Notes under the pieces: generated by a model
The model's input: the letters and a program-made list of their open reading frames with translations, nothing else
Database searches by the model: none
What the model was told of the DNA's origin: nothing
Source: Bryobacterales bacterium
GTDB lineage: Bacteria > Acidobacteriota > Terriglobia > Bryobacterales > Bryobacteraceae
NCBI GenBank assembly: GCA_947446025.1
Contig: CANFEY010000030.1
Coordinates: forward strand, 1-53,959
Direction: 5' to 3'
Length of the DNA: 53,959 nt
Program-made: the position numbers and the translations under genes
Shown here: in pieces, positions 33,044 through 42,254 of the stretch
Position numbering within the stretch: the first letter of the stretch is position 1
Layout of the letters: each line of letters opens with the position of its first letter

Positions 33044-34270
33044 TCACGCCACCAAATAGCGGATGGAGTCCATCAACCAATCGCGATTGGCGGCCACGTC
33101 CCGATTCAGCCGCGTTACCAACTCCTCGCGCTGCGCGAACAGGCGGTAGCCTTCGCGAGGACGCAGGTAGCCCCGAGCCAGCGGCTCCGCCGCAAACGTC
33201 GCCTCTTCGCCGATCTCCATCGCCATCTTCTCGTAACGAGCGCGATTCTCAAGCAGCGCCTTCACCAGGAACGGCATCAGCATGGAGTAGTCGGCCTGCA
33301 TGCTCTCAGTGGCTTGCTGATACGTGTCTTTGTCGACCTTCCCCCACGTGACGGCCTCAGCGGGCGGGCACGAAGACAGCGACCCGTCAGTCACCGGAGC
33401 GGTCACAATCTGAACGTCGAAGTTATAGCCCCGAACATCCGGAATCCCCAGCACTTGCCCCAGCGCTGGTTCCGGCTGCAGGTTATAGTTCTTGGGCACA
33501 CCGCCCCCTAAAATCAACGTGCCCAGCGCGTGCGTTTCATTGTCGAACAGTCCCCAGCGATGGTAGGCGCAGGCCTCGTAGACCTCGGCGTGCAGGTCGA
33601 GATCAAACTTGTATTCGCCGATCATCCCCGCCCGAGCCATAGCCCACAGCTTCATCGAATTCAGGAACACACTGCCGTCGGCCGGCGCGCCCACGAAGAT
33701 AGGAATCGCCATGGAATGGCACGTAGCCAGCAAGCCGCGCTTGACCTGTACCGCGCGCTCCTGGGCGGCGTAAAAAGCTCCCAGGCGATAGCGCAGCTCC
33801 GTGCCCGTCATCGAATGCTGGAACTCGGGCCGCTGCAACATGGCGGAGAGGAACTTGTCCTGGTTCAGCAGCACCTCTTCATCGAAAGCCATGTCGGTAA
33901 CGCGGATCGTCCGTTCGTCGCGCAGCGCACCGTCGTCGCCCCAGATGGGCACTTCAAAGATCGGTCCGTCGCGGTGCTCGGTCAAGCTGCGGTGGCCGTC
34001 GTGGTAACACACCGCATCGGTGGTGGAAAGATACGCCACCCATCCGGTTTCGAGCAGTGGGATCAGCCATGCCTGGTGCTGGCCGCTCACCGTCACCGGA
34101 CCGGCGACCGAAAGCGTCAGCGGGCACCCGAGCCCAATCGCCCGGTCCAATATGGTGTAGACGCGGCGCAGAAACGCCCCGCCGAACGCGGGAAAGCAGT
34201 GGGTCAACAACTCCGCCATGGTGTTGCATTCATCAACGCGGCGGACGTTTACTTGAGGGCGGTCATTCAT
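33044..34270 (-). CDS. Bacterial deoxyhypusine-synthase-like protein
   Basis: A 408-residue protein of the deoxyhypusine synthase family: GAPADGSVFLN, FDLDLHAEVYEA, and the active-site Lys in ILGGGVPKNYNLQPEP (K260), which in true DHS forms the enzyme-butylamine intermediate from spermidine. Bacteria lack eIF5A, so such enzymes are thought to use small-molecule acceptors, for example to make homospermidine or related polyamines; that is inference here. No polyamine genes are adjacent. It converges on the hydrolase with a 4-bp gap. Confidence 0.85.
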   Translation of the reverse strand: MNDRPQVNVRRVDECNTMAELLTHCFPAFGGAFLRRVYTILDRAIGLGCPLTLSVAGPVTVSGQHQAWLIPLLETGWVAYLSTTDAVCYHDGHRSLTEHRDGPIFEVPIWGDDGALRDERTIRVTDMAFDEEVLLNQDKFLSAMLQRPEFQHSMTGTELRYRLGAFYAAQERAVQVKRGLLATCHSMAIPIFVGAPADGSVFLNSMKLWAMARAGMIGEYKFDLDLHAEVYEACAYHRWGLFDNETHALGTLILGGGVPKNYNLQPEPALGQVLGIPDVRGYNFDVQIVTAPVTDGSLSSCPPAEAVTWGKVDKDTYQQATESMQADYSMLMPFLVKALLENRARYEKMAMEIGEEATFAAEPLARGYLRPREGYRLFAQREELVTRLNRDVAANRDWLMDSIRYLVA

Positions 34271-34314
34271 GGGTATCCTCTTAGTCTACCCGTGCCGGCG
34301 CCCCGATCGGAGGG

Positions 34315-36414
34315 TCACGGTCCGCAGGTGGTTTGCCCGGGACCCGCTATGGCGATCGTGACTGCGTTGCTCGGTTCGCCACCGCCTGTAATCAGAACGG
34401 GAACCGTGCAACTGGTGGCGATGTCGGCGGGCAACGGCACATTTACCTGCCACAAGCCGGGAAATCCGCTGGAGGTTCCCGCATACTGGGGCGTGATACT
34501 CCGGCCGCCAATCGTAACGAAGAAGCTGCCTGCGGCGGTCTGATTGCCCGACGATCCGCCGGTGTCATTGGCCAGGTCGGCTCCTCCTCCGGTGCCCCAG
34601 AAAACAATGATGTCACCACCGCGCGCAGGCGTCAGCCTCCAGGTGAAACCGCCGAAGTCGAGCGTGCCTTCGGAATTGCGAATGAGGCTGAGGCCCCCGT
34701 TGACCGTTGCAATGCTTGCCTGCGCTGGTCCGGACCCGGCACTGTTGGCTGCAGCAATCCCGATGCTGCGGGCAACCACCGTGACGTTGAAAGGATCGCT
34801 GGTGGCACCCAGATACGTCACGCGGACCTGGTAAACTCCCGGGGTCACGCTGGACGGCAGATGGCCCGCGACTTGTCCGGACGAGGTGTAGATCATGCGG
34901 GCACTGGTCGCCGCGCCTCCGCCGGAGGGGCTAAAGCGAACGGACGTAGTGGACAAACCCAGAGGATAATTCGGGGCTGGGGCGACGGTGAGGCTCGCCG
35001 GTCCTAGGAATGTTCCAAAAATTGTGAACACCACGCCCGGCGCAAGTTTCGCTTGATAACCCGAAGCGTTCACCACGGCGGTGATGTTCGGGACAGATGC
35101 CCCGGAGACGTTCAGCGTCACCGGAATCACCTTGGGCGAATTGGACGTTCCTGGCGCAGTGATGGTGACGGTACCGCTGTAGGATCCTATCAGTAAGCCC
35201 GTTGGGTTGGCGGAGATCGTGAGCGTCGCGGGCAGAGTTCCGCTGGTGGGCGTCGCGCTGAGCCAGTTGCCGCCGGATGCAGTCGCAACGGTAACAGTGA
35301 ACCCCCCGGAACCCGTGGTGGTGACGTTCACGGTCTGGTTGGGCGGCGTGGAGCCGTTCTGAGAGGAAAATGTCAGCTCGCCCGGATCGACCGTGATCGT
35401 AGGGCTGCCGTTGATCTTGCGTATGCGGTTGTTGAACTGATCAACAAAGTAGATGTTGCCCGCGCTGTCAATGGACATGCTTGAGGGGCCGAACAGGAAA
35501 GCGGCCGTGGCCGGTCCGCCGTCCCCAGAGAAACCAGGGATGCCCTGGCCCGAAATAGTGCTGATGAGGCCTTGCGCATTGACCCGGCGGATACGATTGA
35601 CACCGGTTTCGGAGATGTGGAGAGTGCCCGCTTCGTCCACGGCAACATAAGTCGGTCCACCAAGACCTGTGCTGGTTGCGGGAACATTTTCCCCGAGTCC
35701 GATGACGCTTCCGTTCCCCGCGACTGTGGTGATGATTCCCGTGTTGGTGTTGATCCTGCGCACACGTTCCAGCGCGCAGAAGTAGAGATTGCCAACCTTG
35801 TCCATGGCCATCCCTTGCGGCAGGCTGATCTGAGCCGCGGTGGCAAGGCCTCCATCCCCAGAGAAGCCTTGAACACCCGTGCCCGCGATGGTGGTGGTGA
35901 TACCGCTCGGCGCGATCATCCGGATGCGGTGGTTGAGTGTATCCGCGATATAGATACGCCCGGTGCTCTGCTCGAAGACGACCCCGGTTGGGTTCAGCGC
36001 GGCTGCGGTGGCAAGTCCTCCGTCACCCGAGTAGCCGGGGATGAAGCCGCCGGCGATGAAGGCCGGCGCGCCGCCGCCCGCGGGCATCTTTGCGACGAAT
36101 CCGCCGGACGCAAAGTAGAGGTTGCCTTGCCCGTCGAGAGCAATGGGACCTTGCATAGGTTGGTCGCGGAGGGTGGATAGACCGCCCGAGGCGCTCACTT
36201 TGCAGATATGGCCGTCGCCGTCGTAAACGTATAAGATTCCGGCAGCGTCCGCTGTGACCGAGGCTGCCGTACCCCTAATACCAGCCGAAACGGCCGCTCC
36301 GGAACAACCCGCGGCAAAGGGAACCCCATTCCCCATAACTGTGGAAATGATTCCTGGTTGCGCGCAAGCGACGGGGATCAAGGAAAGTAGAACAAAGGGG
36401 AAAAAGCGTTGCAC
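34315..36414 (-). CDS. Secreted NHL-repeat protein with TIGR03437 C-terminus
   Basis: The 699-residue exported protein (GTG start 36414, AGGAG 7 nt upstream) has a signal peptide, about five NHL repeats (residues 60-345, for example GYSGDGGLATAAALN...IYIADTLNHRIRMI), a BACON-like beta-sandwich (about 345-430) and the Solibacter-type C-terminal domain TIGR03437 (about 450-699: VNASGYQAKLAPGVVFTIFGTFLGP ... PGLWQVNVPLPADI). The propeller may bind a glycan or protein at the cell surface. This architecture is highly expanded in Solibacter relatives; the function is unknown. Confidence 0.92.
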   Translation of the reverse strand: MQRFFPFVLLSLIPVACAQPGIISTVMGNGVPFAAGCSGAAVSAGIRGTAASVTADAAGILYVYDGDGHICKVSASGGLSTLRDQPMQGPIALDGQGNLYFASGGFVAKMPAGGGAPAFIAGGFIPGYSGDGGLATAAALNPTGVVFEQSTGRIYIADTLNHRIRMIAPSGITTTIAGTGVQGFSGDGGLATAAQISLPQGMAMDKVGNLYFCALERVRRINTNTGIITTVAGNGSVIGLGENVPATSTGLGGPTYVAVDEAGTLHISETGVNRIRRVNAQGLISTISGQGIPGFSGDGGPATAAFLFGPSSMSIDSAGNIYFVDQFNNRIRKINGSPTITVDPGELTFSSQNGSTPPNQTVNVTTTGSGGFTVTVATASGGNWLSATPTSGTLPATLTISANPTGLLIGSYSGTVTITAPGTSNSPKVIPVTLNVSGASVPNITAVVNASGYQAKLAPGVVFTIFGTFLGPASLTVAPAPNYPLGLSTTSVRFSPSGGGAATSARMIYTSSGQVAGHLPSSVTPGVYQVRVTYLGATSDPFNVTVVARSIGIAAANSAGSGPAQASIATVNGGLSLIRNSEGTLDFGGFTWRLTPARGGDIIVFWGTGGGADLANDTGGSSGNQTAAGSFFVTIGGRSITPQYAGTSSGFPGLWQVNVPLPADIATSCTVPVLITGGGEPSNAVTIAIAGPGQTTCGP

Positions 36415-36449
36415 GGATTTCTCCTGACCAGTGAGTGTAGCAAACGAAG

Positions 36450-37046
36450 CTACTCAAAGTGACGGCGAAGCTCCGACATCTGTTGCTTTAGTTTGGCGAC
36501 CTCGAGTTCGAGGGCTTCGACGCGCTGCGCCAGTCCCGAAGACGGCGCAGAGGCGGGCTCCGGCGATTCGCTCGGCTCGTGCCACAGATGAACCCAACGT
36601 CCGCGGCCAGCAGGAGCCGTCAAAGCCGGCTCGCGGTCCGCCAACGATTGCAGGACGCGCTCGACTTCGTCCATGTCTGAGAACTCGTGCATGCGCTCGG
36701 TACGCCCGCGCAGCTCGCCCACGGTCTGCGGGCCGCGCAGCATAAGCACGGCGAGAAGCGCCAATTCCCGGCGCCCGAGATTCATGGCTTCGCTAAGACG
36801 GTGTCCATATTTTTCGACGCGATGCCCTGCCCCAGTGACTTTCGAGGCCAGGCCGCGATGGCGGAGCGTCTCCAGCGCCTGCGAAACCGTAGCTTCGTCG
36901 AACGCCGTCACAGGCTCCCGGCTGGATTTCTGATTGCACGCGTTCTGCAGCGCGTTCAGCGTGAGCGGATAATACTCAGGCGTAGTCAGGTCTTTTTCGA
37001 GCAGTGCTCCCAAGACGCGGACTTCTACCGGATGGAGCGGTTCCAT
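36450..37046 (-). CDS. yceH: YceH/DUF480 family protein
   Basis: A 198-residue protein that begins MEPLHPVEVRVLGALLEKDLTTPEYYPLTLNALQNACNQKSSREP, the DUF480 signature, with two tandem winged helices and a C-terminal coiled coil (about 172-195, LAQRVEALELEVAKLKQQMSELR). The role is unknown in detail; the fold suggests nucleic-acid binding. It is cytoplasmic. The ATG is directly downstream of the palindromic repeat at 37056. Confidence 0.93.
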   Translation of the reverse strand: MEPLHPVEVRVLGALLEKDLTTPEYYPLTLNALQNACNQKSSREPVTAFDEATVSQALETLRHRGLASKVTGAGHRVEKYGHRLSEAMNLGRRELALLAVLMLRGPQTVGELRGRTERMHEFSDMDEVERVLQSLADREPALTAPAGRGRWVHLWHEPSESPEPASAPSSGLAQRVEALELEVAKLKQQMSELRRHFE

Positions 37047-37055
37047 GATGGTCTC

Positions 37056-37190
37056 GTCCTATCAGCTCCCTAACGGTCGCTGTTCATTGCTGCTCCCGCC
37101 AACGCGTTGCGCGCCCAGCACTCATCGCATCCAGCACTCACCACATCCCAGCACTGAACGGCGACCGTCAGGGAGCCGACAGACACCCCT
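37056..37190. repeat. Palindromic repeat (copy 2) with internal tandem units
   Basis: Inverted arms at 37056-37092 and 37147-37190 share the core of copy 1 (GCTCCCT-ACGGTCGC-GTTCA-TGCTG). The inside contains three CAGCACT-type units of about 16-17 bp (37115-37160). The right end supplies the TAG stop of the subunit IV gene (37189-37191). It lies upstream of yceH. Confidence 0.8.
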
Positions 37191-37629
37191 AATGCCCCTC
37201 GTGCTCACCCTCAGCCTCACCCACCGGCTTGGCCGGAGCCACCCACGGCTTCGGTGCCGGCGTAGTCAGCGGATTCATGCTCTCCGGCACAGCCGTAGGC
37301 GCAGCCAAAACCGGCGTATTGCGCGGAAGCGGATCGCGGCGGTTGTTCAGATCAATCAAGTCAAACATCAGAAAGATGCCCAAGAACAGGAATCCCGCCA
37401 GCGCGATGATCGCGTTGACTGACTTGTCCCACTTCAGGTGCATGAAAAACAGTCCAACCAGAACCGCCTTAACCGTAGCGATGCTGAGCGCGATCACGGT
37501 GTTGGCCGGACCGAAGTCAATGCGCGAGGCTCCAACGGTGATGCCAGTCAAGATCAGCAGGCCGATCAGGTTCGCTGTGTAGACGGCGGGACCGCCGTGG
37601 GCGTGAGAGTGTTCGGTATGTGCGCTCAT
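37189..37629 (-). CDS. ctaF: Cytochrome c oxidase subunit IV-like protein
   Basis: From ATG 37629 (MSAHTEHSHAHGG) the 146-residue product has three membrane helices (about 18-37, 44-64, 70-92; VKAVLVGLFFMHLKWDKS is the family core motif) and a Pro/Ala-rich tail ending in GEAEGEHEGH. Subunit IV supports assembly of haem-copper oxidases. The start overlaps the subunit III stop (ATGA). The longer open frame upstream overlaps that gene and is not used. The stop lies in a palindromic repeat. Confidence 0.85.
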   Translation of the reverse strand: MSAHTEHSHAHGGPAVYTANLIGLLILTGITVGASRIDFGPANTVIALSIATVKAVLVGLFFMHLKWDKSVNAIIALAGFLFLGIFLMFDLIDLNNRRDPLPRNTPVLAAPTAVPESMNPLTTPAPKPWVAPAKPVGEAEGEHEGH

Positions 37630-38333
37630 GAGATTAAGTAGTACAACGGAAACAAGTAGATCCAGATCATGTCGACGATGTGCCAGTAGAGGCCCACCAG
37701 ATCGACGGGAGTGTAATAGGCGCTGGAGAACCGGTCGCGGCCGGCTTTCACGTACAGCCAAGCTAACAGCACAATGCCAACGATGATGTGGAACCCATGC
37801 AGACCCGTCATCATAAAGTAGAAGCTAAAGAAGGTGGCGTACCCGTGGCTGCCCGGCATTAAATCGCCCGGCCGGATTCCGGTCTCTCCGGTTCCGTAGT
37901 ATTTGAAGGGCATCAAGTCTTCGTGCCATTTATGTTCGTACTCGAAGTACTTGACGATCAGGAAGATGAACGCGCAGGCGATGGTGAACAGCAGGTACAT
38001 CTTCAGTTTTGCGCGCTGGTTCGTCTTGGCCGCGTCCACGGCCATCACCATCGTCCAGCTCGAAACCAGCAGCACGATGGTGTTCAGCGCGCCCATCATC
38101 CAATCCAGGTGAGCATGGGCTTCGACAAATTCCGCCGGGTACTTGCCTTGCGAGATGCCGTAGCCGACGAACAGGCCGCCGAACATCAGGACTTCGGTCG
38201 CCAGGAAGCTCCAGATACCGATCTTCGCGGTATCGAACTGCTGCTCCATCGTGGCGAAATGGTGCTGATGGTAAGGATTGTGGCCTTCCTCGTGCCCGCC
38301 GTGCGTGTGTAGTTCTGGGGTGGTGGTGCTCAT
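37626..38333 (-). CDS. ctaE: Cytochrome c oxidase subunit III
   Basis: A 235-residue subunit III with about seven membrane helices, MFGGLFVGYGIS, FIFLIVKYFEYEHKWHEDL, GLHGFHIIVGIVLLAWL and the C-terminal YWHIVDMIWIYLFPLYYLIS, all standard for CtaE. The N-terminus is His-rich (THGGHEEGHNPYHQHH). It stabilises the oxidase and assists proton and oxygen access. The gap to subunit I is 8 bp. It belongs to the caa3 block of the respiratory operon. Confidence 0.95.
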   Translation of the reverse strand: MSTTTPELHTHGGHEEGHNPYHQHHFATMEQQFDTAKIGIWSFLATEVLMFGGLFVGYGISQGKYPAEFVEAHAHLDWMMGALNTIVLLVSSWTMVMAVDAAKTNQRAKLKMYLLFTIACAFIFLIVKYFEYEHKWHEDLMPFKYYGTGETGIRPGDLMPGSHGYATFFSFYFMMTGLHGFHIIVGIVLLAWLYVKAGRDRFSSAYYTPVDLVGLYWHIVDMIWIYLFPLYYLIS

Positions 38334-38341
38334 TGGTTCAC

Positions 38342-40003
38342 CTAGTGTGTCTCCCGGCCAGACTGCCCCGGGCGGTAATCGTACGGTTCACGTTCCAGCA
38401 CCGGCTGGTCGTGGAAGTTATGCGTGATCGGCGGCGAAGAGGTCCGCCATTCCAGCGTCGAACCACCCCACGGATCGTCCGGCGCGTCGCACGGCTTGCG
38501 CAACGAAGCCAACAGATACGCCAGCGTCATGAAGAGACTGAAGCCGATGATCCAGGAGCCGAACGTCGAGAAAGCGTGGAACGGCTGGAACTGGTCCAGA
38601 TAGTTGTAGTAGCGGCGCGGCATGCCCTGGCTGCCCATAATGAACTGCGGCAGGAACGTCGCGTTGAAGCCGATGAACCACAGCACCGCCGCGATCTTCG
38701 CCAGCTTTTCGTTGTACATCCGGCCCGTCATCTTCGGCCACCAGTAATGCAGCCCGCCGATGAATGCGGTCACCGTCGAACCCATCATCACATAGTGGAA
38801 GTGAGCGACCACGAAGTAGGTGTCCGTCAAGTGGATGTCCGTGGACAACGTGCCCAGGAAGATCCCCGTCAAGCCGCCGATCGCGAACAGGATCAGGAAC
38901 GCCAATGCGTACAGCATCGGCGACGCCAGCACGATATTGCCCTTATACATCGTCGTCAGCCAGTTGAAGACCTTGACGCCGGAGGGAATCGCCACCAAGA
39001 ACGTCAGTGCGGAGAAGACCACCGTGGCCAGCTGCGATTGGCCCGCCACGAACATGTGGTGGCCCCATACGATGAAGCTGACTAGCGCCAGAGACACCGA
39101 AGAGTACGCAATCGCGCGGTACCCGAAGATCGTCTTCTTTGAAAACGTCGGGATCAGCTCAGAGATGATCGCCATGCCCGGCAGAATCATGATGTACACC
39201 GCCGGGTGCGAATAGAACCAGAAGAAGTGTTGGAACAACACCGGATCGCCGCCGTACTTGGGGTCGAAAATGCCGATGTGGAAGGTCTTCTCAATGGCCA
39301 GCAGCACCAGCGTGATCGCCAGCACCGGCGTCGCCAGAATCTGGATCACCGCGGTGGAGTACATGCCCCACACGAACAGAGGCATGTCAAACCAGCCCAT
39401 GCCAGGGGCGCGCAACTTGTGAACCGTGGCCACGAAGTTAAGACCGGTCAGAATCGACGAGAAACCGAGCACGAAGACCGACATCGTCATCATCGCGACC
39501 GAAGTGCTGGAGCTGGAACTCGAATACGGCGTGTAGAACGTCCAGCCCGTATCGATAGCTCCGAAGTAAATCGAGCTGACAGCCATGATCGCGCCGACTA
39601 CATAGATGTAGAAGCTGGCCAAGTTGAGCTTAGGGAAGGCCACGTCCTTAGCTCCCAGCATCAGCGGCAACACGAAGTTGGTGAGCGAGCCAGGGATAGA
39701 CGGGATGATGAAGAGGAACACCATGATCGCGCCGTGCAGCGTGAACAGGCGGTTGTAGCCTTCGGCGTCCACCGTGATACCGAACAGCGTGTGCTGCGGC
39801 GTCAGCAGCACCAGGCGCAGCAATAGCGCCAGCAGCCCGCCGATCATGAAGAAGAAGAGCGAGCCCACCAGGTACATCAAGCCGATGCGCTTGTGGTCAA
39901 CGGTAGTGATCCAGTCCCACAGACTGGTGTTCTCGTTCAGATAGTGCTTGCCCGGCGCGGGGTGGTGGCCCACTTGCGGTGCGGAATGAAGTACGGGTTC
40001 CAT
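38342..40003 (-). CDS. ctaD: Cytochrome c oxidase subunit I (A2 type)
   Basis: A 553-residue catalytic subunit with 12 helices that holds haem a, haem a3 and CuB. The CuB region reads [17 protein letters not shown], that is YSHPxV with no Glu at the D-channel position, the mark of A2-type haem-copper oxidases, and WGHHMFVAG gives the second pair of His ligands; AHFHYVMMG carries the haem a and a3 His. An SSSSSS stretch lies in the helix III-IV loop. It reduces oxygen and pumps protons, fed by subunit II. Confidence 0.96.
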   Translation of the reverse strand: MEPVLHSAPQVGHHPAPGKHYLNENTSLWDWITTVDHKRIGLMYLVGSLFFFMIGGLLALLLRLVLLTPQHTLFGITVDAEGYNRLFTLHGAIMVFLFIIPSIPGSLTNFVLPLMLGAKDVAFPKLNLASFYIYVVGAIMAVSSIYFGAIDTGWTFYTPYSSSSSSTSVAMMTMSVFVLGFSSILTGLNFVATVHKLRAPGMGWFDMPLFVWGMYSTAVIQILATPVLAITLVLLAIEKTFHIGIFDPKYGGDPVLFQHFFWFYSHPAVYIMILPGMAIISELIPTFSKKTIFGYRAIAYSSVSLALVSFIVWGHHMFVAGQSQLATVVFSALTFLVAIPSGVKVFNWLTTMYKGNIVLASPMLYALAFLILFAIGGLTGIFLGTLSTDIHLTDTYFVVAHFHYVMMGSTVTAFIGGLHYWWPKMTGRMYNEKLAKIAAVLWFIGFNATFLPQFIMGSQGMPRRYYNYLDQFQPFHAFSTFGSWIIGFSLFMTLAYLLASLRKPCDAPDDPWGGSTLEWRTSSPPITHNFHDQPVLEREPYDYRPGQSGRETH

Positions 40004-40024
40004 ATGATTGCTTCTTTTTCTCCC

Positions 40025-40993
40025 CTACTTTAACGACTCGATGTAGGCCTGGAGGCCCTTGATTTCATGGTTACGCAACAGACCTTGGAAAGTAGGCATG
40101 ATCGGCTCAAAGCCCTTCACCACTTTGGCATTCGGCTGCAGCATGGATTGTTCCAAATACTTCGCATCCGCTATGCCGGTGCTGCCATCGGTAAACGATT
40201 CGTTCTTACTGAACAGACCCTTCCATGTCGGTCCCTTGCTGGACGTACCATCCACGGAATGGCAGGAATTACAGCCCTTGCGCTCGTATTGCAGCTTACC
40301 CCAGCCAGCCCAGTCATTTCGATCGCGGTATTCTTCCCACTCCGTGCCGCCAGTGGCCATGAATTTGGCAAAGTCCGCGTCGGACTCAACCGTCAACGTC
40401 CCCTTCATCCCGGAATGATCCTTGCCGCAGTACTCGGCGCAGGTAAAGGTGTGCGGACCCAGCACGTTCGGCGTGAACCAAATCATGCTGTAACGGCCCG
40501 GAATCACGTCCACTTTGACGCGCATGTCCGGCACAAACAAGTCGTGCAGTACGTCTTCACTGGTCATGGTCAACTTGACCGGTTTGTTGATCGGCACGTG
40601 CAGATCATTGACTGTGCGGGAACCGTCCGGATATTCAAACTGCCACAGCCACTGCTTGCCAGTGACCACAACTTCCATCGAATCACCAGGCGCCACCGCG
40701 TACTTCATCCAGCCGTCCAGGCCCCAGAAGAACAGCCCGACGCAGATGATCAGCGGACCCACGCTCCACATAATTTCGAGCGTCGTATTGTGCGTCTGAT
40801 GCGGCGTCACCCGCCCGGCCTTGAACTTGTAGCGCCATGCGAAGTACACCGTGGGAATCGTGATGGCGAGGAACAGAATGATGCTCAGCCAATAAATCCC
40901 GATGAAGACAAGGTCCACTTCCCCGGCAAACTCGGAACCGCGCGGCGGCAACATCGCTTGCCCCGTAATGTAGTCTATAAACGAATGTTCCAT
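40025..40993 (-). CDS. ctaC: Cytochrome c oxidase subunit II with C-terminal haem c
   Basis: The 322-residue subunit has two N-terminal helices, the CuA site FTCAEYCGKDHSGM (C-x3-C-x3-H-x2-M), and a fused cytochrome c domain with CNSCHS (about residue 237) and a likely axial Met in QSMLQPN. This defines a caa3-type oxidase. Electrons enter through the haem domain and pass via CuA to haem a. It lies 10 bp after the Sco gene, which probably loads the CuA copper. Confidence 0.95.
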   Translation of the reverse strand: MEHSFIDYITGQAMLPPRGSEFAGEVDLVFIGIYWLSIILFLAITIPTVYFAWRYKFKAGRVTPHQTHNTTLEIMWSVGPLIICVGLFFWGLDGWMKYAVAPGDSMEVVVTGKQWLWQFEYPDGSRTVNDLHVPINKPVKLTMTSEDVLHDLFVPDMRVKVDVIPGRYSMIWFTPNVLGPHTFTCAEYCGKDHSGMKGTLTVESDADFAKFMATGGTEWEEYRDRNDWAGWGKLQYERKGCNSCHSVDGTSSKGPTWKGLFSKNESFTDGSTGIADAKYLEQSMLQPNAKVVKGFEPIMPTFQGLLRNHEIKGLQAYIESLK

Positions 40994-41003
40994 TGCGTAA
41001 AAC

Positions 41004-41843
41004 CTAAGCCATCCTTTCGCGCGGGTGTACTTGACGCCACCAAAACCAGCCCATCAGCAGCATCGTAAACACCCCGCCGGCTTTCATAAAGTTTGATGCG
41101 AACAACACGTAGCGCCCCAACTTCGGGTCGTACATGTAGCAGTTCAAGAGAATCTTCTCGACCGTCATCGTCGACCGGCCTTCCGAGGCTTCCGCCAACG
41201 CGAACCGCAGGTCGCGCGCCTTGTAAGTGATCCCGTAAAGGTACCGCGCCATCTTGCCCTGCGGCGTCAGCACCATGATCGCCGCCGGGTGCGCGTACTG
41301 CTCACTGCGCGCGTCGTAACGGTAATTGAATCCGATCTGTTTGGCCAGCCGAGCCGAGTTCCCATGGTCGTCCGTCAAAAAGTGCCAGCCCGGAGCAGGC
41401 CGGTCAAACGTGCTCAGATACATGCCCTTCTTCTTGCGAGCCTTGTCAAACGCCTCGCGCGGATCAATGCTGATGGTGACGATCTCGTACTGGTTGCCCG
41501 GGGTCCATTCAATGTCCCGCATCACCTGCACCTGCGCGTTGAGAATCAACGTACACAGCTGCGGGCAATCGTAGTAGACCATGTTCAGCAACACGGGCCG
41601 GTCTTTGTAGAAGTACTCGCGCAGCTTGTGCGGATAGCCGTCCTCGGCGATGAAGGTGAGGTCCAGGTCAATCTGCGAACCCAGCTTCTCATCAATGCCG
41701 ACGTTTTCCAGCTGCGGCGGCGTTTGGCCGGGGGGCAGCTCGTTCGGAACATAGCCAGGATTGCGGTACGGCGACTGCGCGTGCGCACACAGGGCTACCA
41801 CAGCCGCAAGGGCTACGGTTCGAATTGTGCGCGGCGTGGTCAT
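41004..41843 (-). CDS. Sco1/SenC copper chaperone
   Basis: From ATG 41843 (MTTPRTIRTVALAAVVALCAHAQ, signal peptide) the protein has a thioredoxin fold with the copper-binding CPQLC (C-x3-C) and the distant His in EQYAHPAAIMVL. A C-terminal hydrophobic helix (about 250-270, GGVFTMLLMGWFWW) anchors it to the membrane. It delivers copper to CuA. The start is one base after the upstream stop; an upstream in-frame extension reads as Arg-rich nonsense and is rejected. Confidence 0.9.
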   Translation of the reverse strand: MTTPRTIRTVALAAVVALCAHAQSPYRNPGYVPNELPPGQTPPQLENVGIDEKLGSQIDLDLTFIAEDGYPHKLREYFYKDRPVLLNMVYYDCPQLCTLILNAQVQVMRDIEWTPGNQYEIVTISIDPREAFDKARKKKGMYLSTFDRPAPGWHFLTDDHGNSARLAKQIGFNYRYDARSEQYAHPAAIMVLTPQGKMARYLYGITYKARDLRFALAEASEGRSTMTVEKILLNCYMYDPKLGRYVLFASNFMKAGGVFTMLLMGWFWWRQVHPRERMA

Positions 41844-41844
41844 T

Positions 41845-42243
41845 TTACTTAGCGGGCTCTTCCTTCTTCGGAGCCGTCGCCTTCGCGGGATAGAACGTCT
41901 TGCCCGCCGCGGCCTCCTCCAGCACCAGTTCCCGGGCGCGTTCAAAGGGGATGCGGACTTCCTTCTTCTCCGGCGTCGTGTATTCGTAGTGCGTCATGCG
42001 CCAGACTTCCAGCGCCCGCTGATCCTTGAGCTCCGGCGGGGCCACCGTCAGCACCTTCTCGGTCACTGCGGAATTCCACACCGTCTCAAAGTAGTTCTGC
42101 AGCGCGACAATGGTGACCACCAGCGTGATGACGCTGATGATGACAAAGAAAGTGATGCGCGAAGCGTGCGGCTCAGAGGGGTCGAACCCTTCCTTGGGGT
42201 CGTGTTTGACGACTTCGTGATCGTAGTGTTTATCGTGGCTCAC
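41845..42243 (-). CDS. Small membrane protein of the respiratory operon
   Basis: I do not recognise a named family. The 132-residue protein has a His/Asp-rich N-terminus (MSHDKHYDHEVVKHDPKEGFD), one membrane helix (about 30-50, ITFFVIISVITLVVTIVAL), and a soluble periplasmic part rich in charged residues ending in KKEEPAK. It lies between actF and sco, so it may be an extra single-helix subunit of the complex III-oxidase supercomplex or an assembly factor. Confidence 0.75.
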   Translation of the reverse strand: MSHDKHYDHEVVKHDPKEGFDPSEPHASRITFFVIISVITLVVTIVALQNYFETVWNSAVTEKVLTVAPPELKDQRALEVWRMTHYEYTTPEKKEVRIPFERARELVLEEAAAGKTFYPAKATAPKKEEPAK

Positions 42244-42254
42244 GTGTGTCCCCT

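Noticed and set aside
37115-37160. Short tandem repeats resembling a CRISPR
   Set aside because: Units are only 16-17 bp, imperfect, without spacers, and lie in the loop of a palindromic repeat.
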